DNA of 64,000 nucleotides, taken from positions 62,001 through 126,000 of the forward strand of contig NZ_JACVZV010000030.1 of NCBI RefSeq assembly GCF_014654725.1, written 5' to 3'. How positions within the stretch are numbered: position 1 is the stretch's first letter; every line of letters starts with the position of its first letter. The stretch comes from Vulcanococcus sp. Clear-D1. Lineage in GTDB: Bacteria > Cyanobacteriota > Cyanobacteriia > PCC-6307 > Cyanobiaceae. A model generated the notes under the pieces. It saw only the letters and a program-made list of their open reading frames with translations, was not told the DNA's origin and ran no database searches. Made by a program: the position numbers and the translations under genes. This document shows positions 8,932 through 19,409 of the stretch, piece after piece.

Positions 8932-10053
8932 TCAGCGAGCAGCCTGAGCGAGGAAGCGACGGCTCACCTCCACAATCCGTTCGCTGGCTTTGCCATCGCC
9001 AAATGGGTTGTGGGCGCGGGCCATGGCCTCGTAGGCGCCTGAGTCCTCCAGCAAAAGCGAGGCCTCGCGCAGGATGTCGGCGCTGGCGGTGCCGATCAAT
9101 TTCGCCGTTCCGGCATCCACAGCCTCCGGCCGCTCCGTGGTGCGGCGCAGCACCAGAACAGGCTTGCCCAGGGCCGGAGCCTCCTCCTGCAAACCGCCGG
9201 AATCGCTCAGCAGCAGCGTGCAGCCGCGCATGGCCGCCACCAGTTGGTCGTAATCGAGCGGCTCGGTGAGGAAGGCGCGCGGGTGATCACCCAGCAGCGC
9301 CTGCAGCGGTTCGCGCACGGTGGGGTTGCGGTGCAGCGGCAGCAGCAGGGCGGTATCGGGGAAACGCTCGAGCACCTGCAGGAAGCCCTGGCCGATCTCC
9401 TGCAGCCGCTCACCCCAGTTTTCGCGGCGATGCACCGTGGCCAGGATCACCCGCTGCTGGTTGAAATCCAGGCCAGGCAACACAAACGGCGGCGCCTTCT
9501 CAGCCATCAACAGCAGCGCATCGATCACGGTGTTGCCGGTGATGCACACCTCACCCACCACGCCCGAAGCTCGGCAGTTGGCCGCCGACACCTCGGTGGG
9601 TGCGAAGTGCAGCTGGGCCAGCTGGGAGATCAGGCGCCGGTTCGCTTCCTCTGGATAGGGATCCATGATGTTGTCGGTGCGCAGGCCCGCCTCCACATGG
9701 CCCACGGGCACCTGGGCATAGAAGGCCGCCAGGGCTGAGGCAAAGGCCGTGGTGGTGTCGCCCTGCACCAGCACCAGATCCGGCTTGTGCTGCTCAAACT
9801 CCGCCTGCAAGCCCTGCAGGGCTCCACAGGTGATATGGGTAAGCGTTTGCTTGGGGGCCATCAAGGCCAGGTCGTGATCGGCCTGCAGGCCGAACAGCTC
9901 CATCACCTGAGCCACCATCTCCCGGTGCTGCCCGGTGAGCACCACCCGGGTGCGGAAATCAGCTGCCGACTGGAAGGCCTGAATCACCGGCGCCAGCTTG
10001 ATGGCCTCAGGGCGCGTGCCCAACACGATGCAGACGTTGTGGGGGGTACTCAC
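8932..10053 (-). CDS. wecB: UDP-N-acetylglucosamine 2-epimerase (non-hydrolysing)
   Basis: A 373-residue enzyme of the usual WecB/MnaA length, interconverting UDP-GlcNAc and UDP-ManNAc for surface polysaccharides. Family signatures are clear: GTRPEAIKLAPVI at the N-terminus, VQGDTTTAFA, GHVEAGLRT, a VHRRENWGERL segment and DSGGLQEEAPALGKPVLVLR near the C-terminus. No other polysaccharide gene is directly linked, though nanE at 30624 acts on a related sugar phosphate. Confidence 0.97.
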   Translation of the reverse strand: MSTPHNVCIVLGTRPEAIKLAPVIQAFQSAADFRTRVVLTGQHREMVAQVMELFGLQADHDLALMAPKQTLTHITCGALQGLQAEFEQHKPDLVLVQGDTTTAFASALAAFYAQVPVGHVEAGLRTDNIMDPYPEEANRRLISQLAQLHFAPTEVSAANCRASGVVGEVCITGNTVIDALLLMAEKAPPFVLPGLDFNQQRVILATVHRRENWGERLQEIGQGFLQVLERFPDTALLLPLHRNPTVREPLQALLGDHPRAFLTEPLDYDQLVAAMRGCTLLLSDSGGLQEEAPALGKPVLVLRRTTERPEAVDAGTAKLIGTASADILREASLLLEDSGAYEAMARAHNPFGDGKASERIVEVSRRFLAQAAR

Positions 10054-10148
10054 AGGGGCCGGCCATGTAGCCGGATCCTAAAGATGGCGGGCGAATTCCC
10101 TGGGCATCCGCTGCATCCGCCGCGAAGCTGGGCCCAGCGATCCAAGCC

Positions 10149-11339
10149 GTGGTGAGTGCCAGCTCTCCGTTTCCCCCCAGCCTGTTTCCCTCGCTGGCGG
10201 GAAACGCCCCTGCCCCCACGCCGGAGCAGGCTCCACCAATCCAGAGCAGCCACACCCCTGGAGCCCTGAATGGCCCCCAGCCCAGCAGCCTGGAGGGCAT
10301 CGTGAAGATTGCTGATGCCAACGGGTTTTCCGATGTGCATCTCGGCGTTGGCGAGGAGCCCAGGTATCGGGCTCGGGGCGAGATGCTGCGCACCGGTTGG
10401 CCGATCACCGATGCCGCCACCTTCCACGGCTGGCTGCGGGAGATGCTCAGCCCGGCTCAGATCGATGGCTTCGAGCGCGAGAAGGAATTCGATGGCTCCC
10501 ACGCCTTTCCCTTTGTGCGGGTGCGCATCAACCTGATGGATTCGCTGCGGGGCCCGGCGATGGTGCTGCGGCTGATCCCCCAGCAGATCGCCAGCCTGGA
10601 GGATCTGAATCTGCCGCCCGTGCTGCAGGATCTGGCGTCGCGGCCCAAGGGGCTGGTGCTGATCACCGGGCCCACCGGATCAGGCAAGAGCACCACCCTC
10701 GCCGCGATGATCGATTGGATTAATCGCAACCGCAGCTGCCACATCCTCACCATTGAGGATCCGGTGGAGTTTGTGCATGAAAGCCGGCAGTCGCTGATTC
10801 GCCACCGGGAGGTGGGGCAGCACACCCGCCAATTTCACAACGCCCTACGCGCCGCCCTGCGGGAAGACCCCGATGTGATTTTGATCGGCGAAATCCGCGA
10901 CGGTGAAACCCTGGCCACGGCGATCGAGGCCTCGCAGACGGGCCATCTGGTGTTTGGCACGCTGCACACCAATTCAGCGGTGAAAACCGTGGAACGGGTG
11001 CTGGGGATGGTGCCGCCCAACGAGCAGGAGAGCATTCGCAGAGCCGTTTCGGAGAGCCTGCTCGGGGTGATTGCCCAGGGGCTCCTGAAAACCACCGACG
11101 GCAAACGCGCCGCCTTTCACGACATCCTGATCAACACTGACGCCTGCAAGGACTACATCCAGCGCGGCGAACTGGCGGAGATCGAAGAGATCATGGCCCG
11201 CAGCGGCTTCGACGGCATGCAGACCGCTAATCAGGCCCTGCAGCAGCTGGTGGAGCGGGGCCGGGTGGTGGCCGATGACGCGCTGGCCCAGAGCCTCAGG
11301 CCGAACGAGTTGGCCCAGGCCTTGCGGGGCAAGAGCTAA
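10149..11339 (+). CDS. pilT: Type IV pilus retraction ATPase PilT
   Basis: A 396-residue secretion-type ATPase. Walker A is GPTGSGKST starting at residue 174, preceded by the PAS-like N-domain with SDVHLGVGEEPRYR. Asp box and Walker B appear as DPDVILIGEIRD, and the His box lies in GHLVFGTLHTNSA. It powers pilus retraction and twitching or DNA uptake at the inner membrane. The chosen start is GTG, followed directly by a second in-frame GTG. Its TAA overlaps the TAG of the convergent hli gene by two bases. Confidence 0.95.
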   Translation: MVSASSPFPPSLFPSLAGNAPAPTPEQAPPIQSSHTPGALNGPQPSSLEGIVKIADANGFSDVHLGVGEEPRYRARGEMLRTGWPITDAATFHGWLREMLSPAQIDGFEREKEFDGSHAFPFVRVRINLMDSLRGPAMVLRLIPQQIASLEDLNLPPVLQDLASRPKGLVLITGPTGSGKSTTLAAMIDWINRNRSCHILTIEDPVEFVHESRQSLIRHREVGQHTRQFHNALRAALREDPDVILIGEIRDGETLATAIEASQTGHLVFGTLHTNSAVKTVERVLGMVPPNEQESIRRAVSESLLGVIAQGLLKTTDGKRAAFHDILINTDACKDYIQRGELAEIEEIMARSGFDGMQTANQALQQLVERGRVVADDALAQSLRPNELAQALRGKS

Positions 11340-11530
11340 GCCCTGCCGGTGAGGCGCGCGATCAGCAGCACGCTCAGACCTACCGAGAGCCCGAGCATCG
11401 CCATCCGGCCGTTCCAGATCTCAGCCTGGGGGGTGAAACCGCGCTTCCATTGGTTGAGCTCTTCAGGAGCTGCTTCCACCACGTCTTGAGCCAGGTCGGA
11501 GGGCTCGGGTGCTGATTGAGCCGAGGCCAT
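11336..11530 (-). CDS. hli: High-light-inducible protein (Hlip/SCP)
   Basis: A 64-residue protein with an acidic, soluble N-terminal half and a single C-terminal membrane helix carrying the chlorophyll-binding signature (AEIWNGRMAMLG, the ExxNGRxAM pattern). Hlips are one-helix relatives of plant light-harvesting proteins; they bind chlorophyll and carotenoid and protect photosystem assembly under stress. Paralogue type cannot be decided from the sequence. The 3' end overlaps pilT. Confidence 0.93.
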   Translation of the reverse strand: MASAQSAPEPSDLAQDVVEAAPEELNQWKRGFTPQAEIWNGRMAMLGLSVGLSVLLIARLTGRA

Positions 11531-11565
11531 GGCTGATGCCGATGAGTCTCAAGAGCCTAGAGAAG

Positions 11566-12633
11566 TTAGAAGGCGGCCTGCGGTTCATACAGAACCGGTG
11601 CCGCTTCAAGGGCCAGCCGAGGCGCCACCGCCAGATCGATCGGGCTGCAAGCTCCGGCACTGAAGCGTTGCTCGGCTGCCACCGCGATCATCGCGGCGTT
11701 GTCGGTGCAGTAGGCGAGCGGGGCCAGTCGCCATTGGATGCCGAGCTCGCCGCAACGCTGCTCCAACCGGGCGCGCAGCCGCCGGTTGGCCGCCACACCA
11801 CCCACAAGCACCAGGGTTTGCAGGCCCTGATCGCGCACGCAACGGGTGGTGCGTTCCACCAACACATCCGCCACCACCTGCTCAAAACTGGCCGCCACAT
11901 CCGCCAACGGGAACGGCTCGCCGCCGCTTTCAGCCTCCGCCTTGAGCTGATTCACCAGACGCAGCACCGCTGTTTTCAAACCGCTGAAGCTGAAGTCGTA
12001 GGGATGGAAGCCCCCCTCGGGCAGCGACACACGCCCTTTGGGCAGAGGAAAGCGCCGCGGATCACCTTGCTCAGCGGCGGCCTGGATTGCCGGACCTCCG
12101 GGGTAGCCCAGATCAAGCAAGCGGGCCACCTTGTCGAAGGCTTCGCCGGCGGCGTCATCACGGCTGCGGGCCAGACGCTGATAGAGACCCGGGCCATCCA
12201 CGCGAATCATTTCGGTGTGCCCGCCGCTCACCAGCAACACGAGGTAAGGCCCTGCCGGCAGCGGATCCCCCAACTGCACCGAGCAGAGATGCCCCTCAAG
12301 GTGATGCACGGCCACAAAAGGTTTGTTGTGGAGCCGCGCCAAGCTCCGCCCTGTCACCGAGCCAACGAGCAAGGCACCCACCAGCCCCGGAGCCGCGGTG
12401 GCCGCAATCGCATCGAGCTCACGGAAAGCCAGCCCGCTCTCAGCCATCACCTGCTCGATCAATCCCGGCAGAGCCTCCACATGACGGCGAGAGGCGATCT
12501 CCGGCACCACCCCACCCCAGCGCGCGTGCTCCTCCACTTGCGACGCCACAGCGCTCGCCAGCACCCGCTGATCGCGCACCACAGCGGCCGCTGACTCGTC
12601 ACAACTTGTTTCGAGGGCCAGCAGGGTTGGCAT
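11566..12633 (-). CDS. tsaD: tRNA N6-threonylcarbamoyladenosine transferase TsaD
   Basis: A 355-residue ASKHA-fold protein of normal length. The metal-binding HxxxH is present in [11 protein letters not shown], with the N-terminal [15 protein letters not shown] motif, the GGHTEMI segment and a late [10 protein letters not shown] motif. It transfers threonylcarbamoyl to A37 of ANN-decoding tRNAs together with TsaB/TsaE. Divergent from psaF with about 60 bases between starts. Confidence 0.97.
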   Translation of the reverse strand: MPTLLALETSCDESAAAVVRDQRVLASAVASQVEEHARWGGVVPEIASRRHVEALPGLIEQVMAESGLAFRELDAIAATAAPGLVGALLVGSVTGRSLARLHNKPFVAVHHLEGHLCSVQLGDPLPAGPYLVLLVSGGHTEMIRVDGPGLYQRLARSRDDAAGEAFDKVARLLDLGYPGGPAIQAAAEQGDPRRFPLPKGRVSLPEGGFHPYDFSFSGLKTAVLRLVNQLKAEAESGGEPFPLADVAASFEQVVADVLVERTTRCVRDQGLQTLVLVGGVAANRRLRARLEQRCGELGIQWRLAPLAYCTDNAAMIAVAAEQRFSAGACSPIDLAVAPRLALEAAPVLYEPQAAF

Positions 12634-12695
12634 CAGCTTTGAACGACCCTCGTACTGTCCGTAAGTGACATCCTGCCGTGCAGCAGCTGGACCCG

Positions 12696-13175
12696 ATGCG
12701 CCCCCTCTTTGCTGTTCTGATTTCCGCCCTGCTGATCTTCGGCTTCGCCCCCGTGGCCAAAGCCGATGTGGCCGGTCTGACCCCCTGCGCTGAGAGCGCT
12801 CGCTTCCAGCAGCGTGCTGCTGCTGCCACCACCGACCAGGCCAAGGCTCGTTTCGCGATGTACAGCCAGGCCTCCTGCGGTGCTGATGGCCTGCCCCACC
12901 TGATCGTGGATGGGCGCCTTAGCCACGCCGGTGACTTCATCATTCCCGGCATCGCCTTCCTCTACATCGCTGGTTGCATCGGCTGGGCCGGTCGCAACTA
13001 TCTGATGGCGATCCGCGGCGACAAGGATGCCGCCATGAAGGAAATCCAGATCGACCTCTCCCTGGCCTTCAAGAGCACCCTGGCTGCTGCCACCTGGCCG
13101 ATCGCTGCCTTCGGCGCTCTCACCAGCGGCAAGCTCACTGAGTCCGACGACAAGATCACGGTCTCCCCTCGCTGA
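12696..13175 (+). CDS. psaF: Photosystem I subunit III (PsaF)
   Basis: From ATG 12696 the protein has 159 residues: a 23-residue signal peptide ending VAKA, then the lumenal domain beginning [11 protein letters not shown], with a second Cys in [15 protein letters not shown] for the conserved disulfide. A hydrophobic segment near the C-terminus ([18 protein letters not shown]) anchors it in PSI. An in-frame GTG six codons upstream is less likely. PsaF stabilises the antenna side of PSI. psaJ follows after 49 bases, the standard cyanobacterial psaFJ operon. Confidence 0.97.
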   Translation: MRPLFAVLISALLIFGFAPVAKADVAGLTPCAESARFQQRAAAATTDQAKARFAMYSQASCGADGLPHLIVDGRLSHAGDFIIPGIAFLYIAGCIGWAGRNYLMAIRGDKDAAMKEIQIDLSLAFKSTLAAATWPIAAFGALTSGKLTESDDKITVSPR

Positions 13176-13224
13176 TCAGGCTCAGGCCTGAAACCCTCCT
13201 TTCTCTTCTATTCACCCTCCAGCG

Positions 13225-13341
13225 ATGAAGAAGTTCCTCACCACTGCTCCGGTGTTTGCCGCCATCTGGTTCACCGTGACCGCCGGAATCCTGATCGAAT
13301 TCAACCGCTTCTATCCCGACCTGCTGTTCCACCCGATGTGA
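13225..13341 (+). CDS. psaJ: Photosystem I subunit IX (PsaJ)
   Basis: A 38-residue protein beginning [15 protein letters not shown] and ending PDLLFHPM, with one central membrane helix and the conserved [11 protein letters not shown] region. It matches PsaJ in length and pattern. It binds at the PSI periphery next to PsaF. It is the second gene of the psaFJ operon and is followed 22 bases later by a rho-independent terminator. Confidence 0.96.
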   Translation: MKKFLTTAPVFAAIWFTVTAGILIEFNRFYPDLLFHPM

Positions 13342-13363
13342 GCAGCCTCGGCTGAATCCACTG

Positions 13364-13388
13364 AGCGGCTCAAACGAGCCGCTTTTTT
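13364..13388 (+). terminator. Rho-independent terminator of psaFJ
   Basis: A perfect 8-bp stem AGCGGCTC / GAGCCGCT with an AAAC loop is followed immediately by a run of Ts. It lies between psaJ and the convergent gmk gene. This is the clearest intrinsic terminator in the window. Confidence 0.9.
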
Positions 13389-13395
13389 CATGCCT

Positions 13396-13965
13396 TCAAG
13401 CCAAACCCATCAACTGCTCGAGCTGGGCCAACGCGCGATCCAGGTCGTCGTTCACCAGCACGGCGTCAAATTCAGCCTCGGCGGCCAACTCCACCCGGGC
13501 CCGCTCCAGGCGGCGGCTGATCGCCTCCTCGCTATCGGTGCCGCGGCCACGGATCCGGCGCTCCAGCTCTGCAAATGACGGAGGCTTGATGAAGATCTGG
13601 AAGCCGCTGGGAAAGCTCTGGCGCACCTGGCGGGCTCCCTCCAGCTCGATCTCGAGCAGCACAGGGCGGCCGGCAGCCAGGTATTGCTCCACCGGCTCCC
13701 GAGGCGTGCCGTAGCAGTTGCCAGCGAACTCGGCCCACTCCAAGAGGCCTGATTGGGCCACCTTGGCCTCGAACGCGGCGCGATCCAGAAAGAAGTAGTG
13801 CTGGCCCTCCTGCTCGCCGCTCCGCGGCGAGCGGGTGGTCGCCGACACCGAGAGCCAGATCTGGGGATGCCGCTGCAACAGCGCCGACACCAGGGTGCCC
13901 TTGCCAACCCCGCTCGGACCTGTGATCAGAAACAGCCGGCCGGCAGCGGAGGCCTCAGCAGCCAT
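13396..13965 (-). CDS. gmk: Guanylate kinase
   Basis: From ATG 13965 the enzyme has 189 residues. The P-loop is GPSGVGKGT near residue 18; the GMP-binding region [21 protein letters not shown] and the YGTPREPVE segment are intact. It converts GMP to GDP. The open frame continues far upstream without a convincing start because of high GC, but the N-terminus chosen matches normal gmk length. It is divergent from the NFACT gene; the two starts are about 60 bases apart. Confidence 0.96.
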   Translation of the reverse strand: MAAEASAAGRLFLITGPSGVGKGTLVSALLQRHPQIWLSVSATTRSPRSGEQEGQHYFFLDRAAFEAKVAQSGLLEWAEFAGNCYGTPREPVEQYLAAGRPVLLEIELEGARQVRQSFPSGFQIFIKPPSFAELERRIRGRGTDSEEAISRRLERARVELAAEAEFDAVLVNDDLDRALAQLEQLMGLA

Positions 13966-14025
13966 GAACGATCGATCGCGGCCCTGCAGAGTAGGTGTGC
14001 CGCCGCAGCCCGATCGCCCTCGCCC

Positions 14026-15750
14026 ATGGCACCTGCCGCGCTCCAGGCCATGGACCTCACCAGCCTGCGGGCTGTGCTGAGCGAGCTGCAGCCACGGCTG
14101 GTTCCAAGCCGCTTCGAGAAGGCCCAGCAAGCCGACAGCCACACCTTGCAACTGGGCTTTCGCACGCTGCAGCAGCGCCTCTGGCTGGAGCTGAGCTGGT
14201 TGGCGGAAGCGCCGCGTTGTTTCGCGATCGAGCCACCCCCGCGGCAAGGCGATGGCAGCACCCTGGCCCAACAACTGCAGCACGGCCTGGGGGGCTTGGC
14301 CCTGGTGAGCCTGGAGCAACCTGGCTGGGAGCGGGTGGTGGAGCTGGGCTTTGCCGCACGACCCGGTGAAGCGATTCAGCGCTGGTTGGTGCTGGAGCTG
14401 ATGGGGCGCCACAGCAATCTGTTTCTGCTGGATGAACAACGGCGCGTGGTGGCGGCCGCACGCCAGGTGCGCCAACAGCAATCGCGGCTGCGGCCGATCG
14501 GCACGGGGGATGCCTACAGCCCTCCGCCGCCGCTGAGCGGGCAGCCGCCCAACCCCGATGAACCGTTTGAGCAGTGGCAAGCGCAGCTGAGCCTTCTGCC
14601 TCTGCCCCTGCTCAAGGCCCTGCAAAGCGCGTACCAGGGCATCAGCCCGGCCTTGGCCCTGCAGCTCACCGGCGACACACCGGAGCGCAGCGAAGCCTGG
14701 CTAGCCCAACCGGTGGGCGAGCTCAGCAGCGCGCAGTGGCAGGAGCTCTGGCAACGCTGGCAAGCCTGGCTCAAGGCTCTGCACGAGGAACGGTTCGGCT
14801 TCAGCACAGGCCGCTGCTGCTCCTACCGCTGCTGGCAGGAGAGCGCCTCGCAATCAGAGGAAGCTCCCAAGTCAGCCGAGTCGCTGGCCATCAACCAGGC
14901 CCTGGCCACCTATCACCAGGATCGCCTGGGAAGCAGGCAAGTGCTGCAGCGGCAGCATCAGCTGCGGCAGCGGCTGGAGCAGCAGCTGAACCGCGAACGC
15001 CATCAGATGGAGCACCAGCAGCAGCTGCTGGATCAAGTGGAGAACAGCGATCAGCTGCAGCAGCAGGCCGATGCGCTGCTGTGTTTGCCGCAGCCGAGCC
15101 GTGATCAGGTGGCTGAAGCCCAGGCGCTCTACAAACGTGCGCGCAAGCTGCGGCGCTCCGTGGCCGCGATCACACCGCGGATGGAGCAGCACAGCCAGCG
15201 AATCGAGCAGCTGGAAACCAGCCTGACCTTCCTGGAGCAAGGGCCCAGCCACAGCCATGCAGCCGCCCTCGAGCATCTCCAGACCCTGGAGGAGGAGTGC
15301 GCCAACCTGCAGGAGCAGGGTCGGCCCAGCCGCACGCAACGCCGCCAGCAAGCCAGCACCACACCCAGCCCGCTGGAGCTGGCCAGCCCCAGCGGGCTGC
15401 GCCTGCAGGTGGGCCGCAACCACCGCCAGAACGAATGGATCAGTCTGCGGCAGGCGCGCCGCGGTGACCTCTGGTTTCATGCCCAGGAGTGTCCGGGCAG
15501 CCATGTGGTGCTGAAGGGTTCGGAAGGCCTCAGCGCTGAAGGGGATCTGCAGGCTGCTGCCGATGTAGCCGCCCACTTCAGCCGTGCACGCGGCAACAGC
15601 CGTGTGGCGGTGGTGATGGTGCCCTGCGAAGAGCTCCAACGCATTCCCGGCGCTGCACCGGGCACCGTGCGGCATCGCGGTGGAGCTGTGATCTGGGCCG
15701 AACCGGGCCGAGCGGCCTCTCTGCTGGCCGCCGGGGCCCGTAGCCTCTGA
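14026..15750 (+). CDS. NFACT/RqcH family protein (Rqc2 homologue)
   Basis: About 574 residues from ATG 14026 (ATG 14050, beginning [10 protein letters not shown], is an alternative). Layout: NFACT-N domain (residues 1 to about 200), a long Gln/Glu-rich coiled-coil region (about 290-450) and the NFACT-R domain with [17 protein letters not shown] near the C-terminus. Family members in bacteria bind obstructed 50S subunits and add C-terminal alanine tails to stalled peptides. Older annotation as fibronectin-binding protein is not meaningful here. The stop is followed four bases later by tatC. Confidence 0.9.
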   Translation: MAPAALQAMDLTSLRAVLSELQPRLVPSRFEKAQQADSHTLQLGFRTLQQRLWLELSWLAEAPRCFAIEPPPRQGDGSTLAQQLQHGLGGLALVSLEQPGWERVVELGFAARPGEAIQRWLVLELMGRHSNLFLLDEQRRVVAAARQVRQQQSRLRPIGTGDAYSPPPPLSGQPPNPDEPFEQWQAQLSLLPLPLLKALQSAYQGISPALALQLTGDTPERSEAWLAQPVGELSSAQWQELWQRWQAWLKALHEERFGFSTGRCCSYRCWQESASQSEEAPKSAESLAINQALATYHQDRLGSRQVLQRQHQLRQRLEQQLNRERHQMEHQQQLLDQVENSDQLQQQADALLCLPQPSRDQVAEAQALYKRARKLRRSVAAITPRMEQHSQRIEQLETSLTFLEQGPSHSHAAALEHLQTLEEECANLQEQGRPSRTQRRQQASTTPSPLELASPSGLRLQVGRNHRQNEWISLRQARRGDLWFHAQECPGSHVVLKGSEGLSAEGDLQAAADVAAHFSRARGNSRVAVVMVPCEELQRIPGAAPGTVRHRGGAVIWAEPGRAASLLAAGARSL

Positions 15751-15754
15751 AGTC

Positions 15755-16573
15755 ATGAGCGAGCGCGACACCAGGCCTGAGGGCAACACCGTGCTGCCCG
15801 CCCCAGCTCCCATCCGCATCCAACCGCCCGAGGACGCTGACACTCCTGTCGCGCCCGACGAGGAGTTCCCGGGTGAGGTGGAGATGACCCTGGTCGACCA
15901 CCTCGAGGAATTGCGGCGCCGCATCCTGCGCAGCCTGCTGGCGGTGGTGATCGGGGCCGGGGGCTGCTTGCTGCTGGTCAAACCGCTGGTGCGGCTGCTG
16001 GAGGTGCCGGCCAAGGGCATTCATTTTCTGCAGCTGGCACCGGGTGAGTTCCTGTTTGTGTCGATCAAGGTGGCCGGCTACACCGGCCTGATCCTGGCGC
16101 TGCCTTACGTGCTCTACGAGGGTCTGGCCTTCGTGCTGCCAGGGCTCACGCGCCGGGAGCAGCGTCTGGTGGCGCCGGCGGTGGGCGGCTCCGCCGTGCT
16201 GTTCATGGCCGGCCTGGCCTTCGCCTGGTGGGCCCTGGTGCCCGCCGCGCTCAATTTCCTGGTGAGCTACGGCGCTGATGTGGTGGAGCCGCTCTGGTCG
16301 ATCGAGCGCTACCTGGATTTCGTGCTGCTGCTGATGGTGGCCACCGCCCTGGCGTTCCAATTGCCGGTGCTGCAGATGCTGTTGGCGGCCCTCGGCGTGG
16401 TGCGGGCTCAGACGATGCTGGCGGCCTGGCGCTTTGTGGTGGTGGCCTCCGCCCTCGCCGGAGCCGTGCTCACGCCCTCCACCGATCCGGTCACGATGCT
16501 GCTATTGAGCGGTGCGATCACAGCCCTCTATCTGGTGGGTGTAGGCCTGGCACGGGTGGTGCAACGCGGCTGA
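15755..16573 (+). CDS. tatC: Sec-independent protein translocase TatC
   Basis: A 272-residue protein with six membrane helices. After a Pro-rich N-terminal extension of about 45 residues comes the diagnostic cytoplasmic motif LVDHLEELRRRI. The rest follows the TatC pattern (QLAPGEFLFVSIKVAGYTG, YVLYEGLAFVLPGL). TatC is the signal-peptide receptor for folded-protein export into the periplasm or thylakoid lumen. It sits next to petC, and the Rieske protein is a known Tat substrate. Confidence 0.96.
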   Translation: MSERDTRPEGNTVLPAPAPIRIQPPEDADTPVAPDEEFPGEVEMTLVDHLEELRRRILRSLLAVVIGAGGCLLLVKPLVRLLEVPAKGIHFLQLAPGEFLFVSIKVAGYTGLILALPYVLYEGLAFVLPGLTRREQRLVAPAVGGSAVLFMAGLAFAWWALVPAALNFLVSYGADVVEPLWSIERYLDFVLLLMVATALAFQLPVLQMLLAALGVVRAQTMLAAWRFVVVASALAGAVLTPSTDPVTMLLLSGAITALYLVGVGLARVVQRG

Positions 16574-16576
16574 GCG

Positions 16577-16936
16577 CTAGATCAGAAATTCACTGGCGCG
16601 GCCTTCCGGCAGGTCGAGCGCCAGGTTCATCGCTTTGCCCAGCCGCGGTTTATCCGTGGTGGTGAGCAGCCAGCCACGCACCTGAGCGGCGACCCCGAGG
16701 CCATTGAGCGTGGCCACCAAATCCTCGAGCTGGGCTTCATATTGCTCGGCCGTCATCGGAAACGATTGCTGCTCGAGATACCCCCACATCACCTGGAGAT
16801 ACAGGCGTCCACGGCGCACGATCAACTGCAGGTCGTAAGAGGCCTGCCAGCGCTGGCGCAGGATCTCGAGCACCTCAGCGCTGCTGAGCGGAGCGTCGGG
16901 CGGCAGGGTCACGGAAGCAGGGGCGCGCAACAGCAT
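16577..16936 (-). CDS. DUF3067 family protein
   Basis: A 119-residue soluble protein from ATG 16936 (further in-frame ATGs lie upstream). Recognisable blocks are [40 protein letters not shown] and [16 protein letters not shown], which I associate with DUF3067, a family of cyanobacteria and plastid-bearing eukaryotes. No catalytic motif, Cys pair or membrane segment is present. It is wedged between tatC and petC on the opposite strand. Function unknown; its placement suggests a link to b6f or Tat-dependent biogenesis, which is inference only. Confidence 0.75.
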   Translation of the reverse strand: MLLRAPASVTLPPDAPLSSAEVLEILRQRWQASYDLQLIVRRGRLYLQVMWGYLEQQSFPMTAEQYEAQLEDLVATLNGLGVAAQVRGWLLTTTDKPRLGKAMNLALDLPEGRASEFLI

Positions 16937-17035
16937 GTTGCAGGCTGCCGGCACAAGGCCAGTCCGGCCAGCGGGAGCTGGAGGGGCAACGTCCATAATG
17001 GGCGCCACGTTGCAGTGGCCTCCACGCCGCCCCGT

Positions 17036-17584
17036 ATGACCCAGATCCCAGCAAGCGCCTCGAGTGGTGACGTGCCCGGAATGGGTCGTCGTCAATTCAT
17101 GAATCTGCTGACCTTCGGGTCGGTGACCGGCGTAGCCCTGGGTGCTCTCTACCCGGTGGTGAACTACTTCATCCCCCCCAAGGCCGCAGGCTCCGGTGGT
17201 GGCACCGCTGCCAAGGATGAGCTCGGCAACGCTGTGACCGCTACTGGTTGGCTGAGCAACCACCGCGAAGGCGATCGCAACCTGGTGCAGGGCCTCAAGG
17301 GTGACCCCACCTACCTGATTGTTGAGGGCAGCGATGCCATCGGCAGCTACGGCATCAACGCCATCTGCACCCACCTGGGGTGCGTGGTGCCCTGGAACGC
17401 GGCCGCCAACAAGTTCATGTGCCCGTGCCACGGCTCCCAGTACGACGCCACCGGAAAGGTGGTGCGCGGCCCTGCACCCCTCTCCCTGGCCCTGGCCCAC
17501 GTGTCGGTTGACAACGACAACGTGTTCCTGAGCCAGTGGACCGAAACCGATTTCCGCACCGGCGAGAAGCCCTGGTGGGTCTGA
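17036..17584 (+). CDS. petC: Cytochrome b6f Rieske iron-sulfur subunit
   Basis: A 182-residue protein. The N-terminus has a twin-Arg-like [13 protein letters not shown], then one membrane helix kept as an uncleaved anchor, a Gly-rich hinge (AAGSGGG), and the Rieske domain with both cluster-binding boxes, CTHLGC and CPCHGS. It transfers electrons from plastoquinol to cytochrome f in the lumen. It is followed by petA after 38 bases, the usual petCA operon. Confidence 0.98.
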   Translation: MTQIPASASSGDVPGMGRRQFMNLLTFGSVTGVALGALYPVVNYFIPPKAAGSGGGTAAKDELGNAVTATGWLSNHREGDRNLVQGLKGDPTYLIVEGSDAIGSYGINAICTHLGCVVPWNAAANKFMCPCHGSQYDATGKVVRGPAPLSLALAHVSVDNDNVFLSQWTETDFRTGEKPWWV

Positions 17585-17622
17585 TCTCCTCTCCAGCCGT
17601 CCCCCCCTCGCCCTTCCGCCCC

Positions 17623-18555
17623 ATGCGTCGCCCCTTTTCCCTGCTGCTGAGCTCGCTGCTGGCCCTCGGCGCTCTGCTGTTCGCTCCCCAGGCCAGCTGG
17701 GCCTACCCGTTCTGGGCTCAACAGAACTACGACTACCCGCGTGAAGCCACCGGCAAGCTGGCCTGCGCCAACTGCCACCTGGCCAAAAAGCCCACCCACG
17801 TGGAACTGCCCCAGGCCGTGTTCCCCGATGAGGTGTTCAAGGTGGAAGTGGAGATCCCCTACGACACCTCGGTGCAGCAGGTGGCGGGAGATGGCAGCCG
17901 CACGGGCCTGAATGTGGGTGCCGTGGTGATGCTTCCCGATGGCTTCACCCTCGCTCCGGCTGATCGCCTCACCGACGAGCTCAAGGAAGAGACCGCCGGC
18001 GTCTATGTGACCACCTGGAACGACGAGAACCCCAACATCCTGCTGGTGGGTCCTCTCCCCGGCGATGACCACCAGAAGATCGTGTTCCCGATCCTCTCGC
18101 CTGATCCCGCTGCCGACAGCAACATTCACTTCGGCAAGTACCAGCTTCACGTGGGTGGCAACCGCGGCCGCGGCCAGGTGTATCCCACCGGTGAGAAGAG
18201 CAACAACAGCGTCTACACCGCATCCGCTGCTGGAACCGTGCAGGCGATCAATGCTGGCGACAACGGTGCCACTGATGTGGTGATCCAAACCGCTGACGGC
18301 AACACCGTGACCGACACGATTCCGGCTGGCCCCAGCCTCACCGCTGCCGTGGGCGATGTGGTGGCCGCCGGCGCTGCTCTCACCAACGACCCCAACGTGG
18401 GTGGCTTCGGTCAGCTGGATGCCGAAGTGGTGCTTCAGAACCCCAACCGCATCTACGGCCTACTGGCCTTCTTCGCCGCTGTGGCCCTGGCTCAGATCAT
18501 GCTGGTGCTGAAGAAGAAGCAGGTAGAAAAGGTTCAGGCCGCCGAAGGCATCTGA
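17623..18555 (+). CDS. petA: Cytochrome f
   Basis: From ATG 17623 the protein has 310 residues: a signal peptide ending ASWA, a mature N-terminus at Tyr28 (the axial heme ligand, YPFWAQQ), covalent heme site C48-A-N-C51-H52, a large lumenal domain and a C-terminal membrane helix followed by the [12 protein letters not shown] tail. It accepts electrons from Rieske and reduces plastocyanin or cytochrome c6. The stop overlaps the lgt start by one base. Confidence 0.98.
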   Translation: MRRPFSLLLSSLLALGALLFAPQASWAYPFWAQQNYDYPREATGKLACANCHLAKKPTHVELPQAVFPDEVFKVEVEIPYDTSVQQVAGDGSRTGLNVGAVVMLPDGFTLAPADRLTDELKEETAGVYVTTWNDENPNILLVGPLPGDDHQKIVFPILSPDPAADSNIHFGKYQLHVGGNRGRGQVYPTGEKSNNSVYTASAAGTVQAINAGDNGATDVVIQTADGNTVTDTIPAGPSLTAAVGDVVAAGAALTNDPNVGGFGQLDAEVVLQNPNRIYGLLAFFAAVALAQIMLVLKKKQVEKVQAAEGI

Positions 18556-19409
18556 TGCCCCTCGCTCTGTTCACATCTCCGGGGCCCTTGCTGTTTCAGC
18601 TGGGGCCCTTTTCTCTGCGCTGGTATGGCCTGCTGATTGCCATCGCGGTGCTGCTCGGACTGCTGCTGGCCACCCGCCTCGGCAAGCAGCGGGGCATCGA
18701 CCCAGCCCTGATTGCCGATCTGCTGCCCATCCTGGTGTTGGCCGCTGTGCTCGGCGCTCGGCTCTACTACGTGACCTTTGAATGGCGGCAATACCAGCTC
18801 AACTGGCTGGACGCGCTGGCCATCTGGCGCGGCGGCATCGCCATCCACGGTGCGCTGATCGGCGGAACCCTGGCGGTGATCCTCTACAGCCGCTGGCGCC
18901 GGATCGCCTTCTGGAATCTCCTCGATGTGCTGCTGCCTTCGGTGGCGCTCGGCCAGGCCATTGGCCGCTGGGGCAACTTCTTCAACTCCGAAGCGTTCGG
19001 CCTGCCCACCGATCTGCCCTGGAAGCTCACGATTCCCTACGCCAACCGGCCGGTGGAATTTCTCGATCAGAGCACCTTTCATCCCACCTTCCTCTACGAA
19101 TCGCTCTGGAACCTCGGCGTGCTGGCTCTGCTGCTGGTGCTGTTCGAACGCGGAATCCGCGGCAAAATCAACCTGCCGGTGGGCGCGATCAGCTGCCTCT
19201 ACCTGGTGGCCTACAGCTGCGGGCGCCTCTGGATCGAAGGCCTGCGCATTGATCCGCTCTGCCTGATGGGCACCCCTCCCTACTGCGACGGTGGGCTGCG
19301 GATGGCGCAATTGGTCAGCCTTGCGCTGATCGCCCTGGGTGCATTCGGCCTTTACTGGCTCTACGGCCGGCGACAACCGCTGCCGGATCCGAGCGGAGTG
19401 CAGGCATGA
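18555..19409 (+). CDS. lgt: Prolipoprotein diacylglyceryl transferase
   Basis: A 284-residue integral membrane enzyme. Signatures are the LRWYGLLIA-type start, the [13 protein letters not shown] segment with the essential His, and [13 protein letters not shown]. It transfers diacylglycerol from phosphatidylglycerol to the lipobox Cys of prolipoproteins. It is translationally coupled to petA upstream (TGATG) and to cobM downstream (ATGA). Confidence 0.97.
   Translation: MPLALFTSPGPLLFQLGPFSLRWYGLLIAIAVLLGLLLATRLGKQRGIDPALIADLLPILVLAAVLGARLYYVTFEWRQYQLNWLDALAIWRGGIAIHGALIGGTLAVILYSRWRRIAFWNLLDVLLPSVALGQAIGRWGNFFNSEAFGLPTDLPWKLTIPYANRPVEFLDQSTFHPTFLYESLWNLGVLALLLVLFERGIRGKINLPVGAISCLYLVAYSCGRLWIEGLRIDPLCLMGTPPYCDGGLRMAQLVSLALIALGAFGLYWLYGRRQPLPDPSGVQA

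Noticed and set aside
13966-14625. An upstream extension of the gmk reading frame
   Set aside because: It is antisense to the NFACT gene, has no homology and would give a kinase twice the family length.
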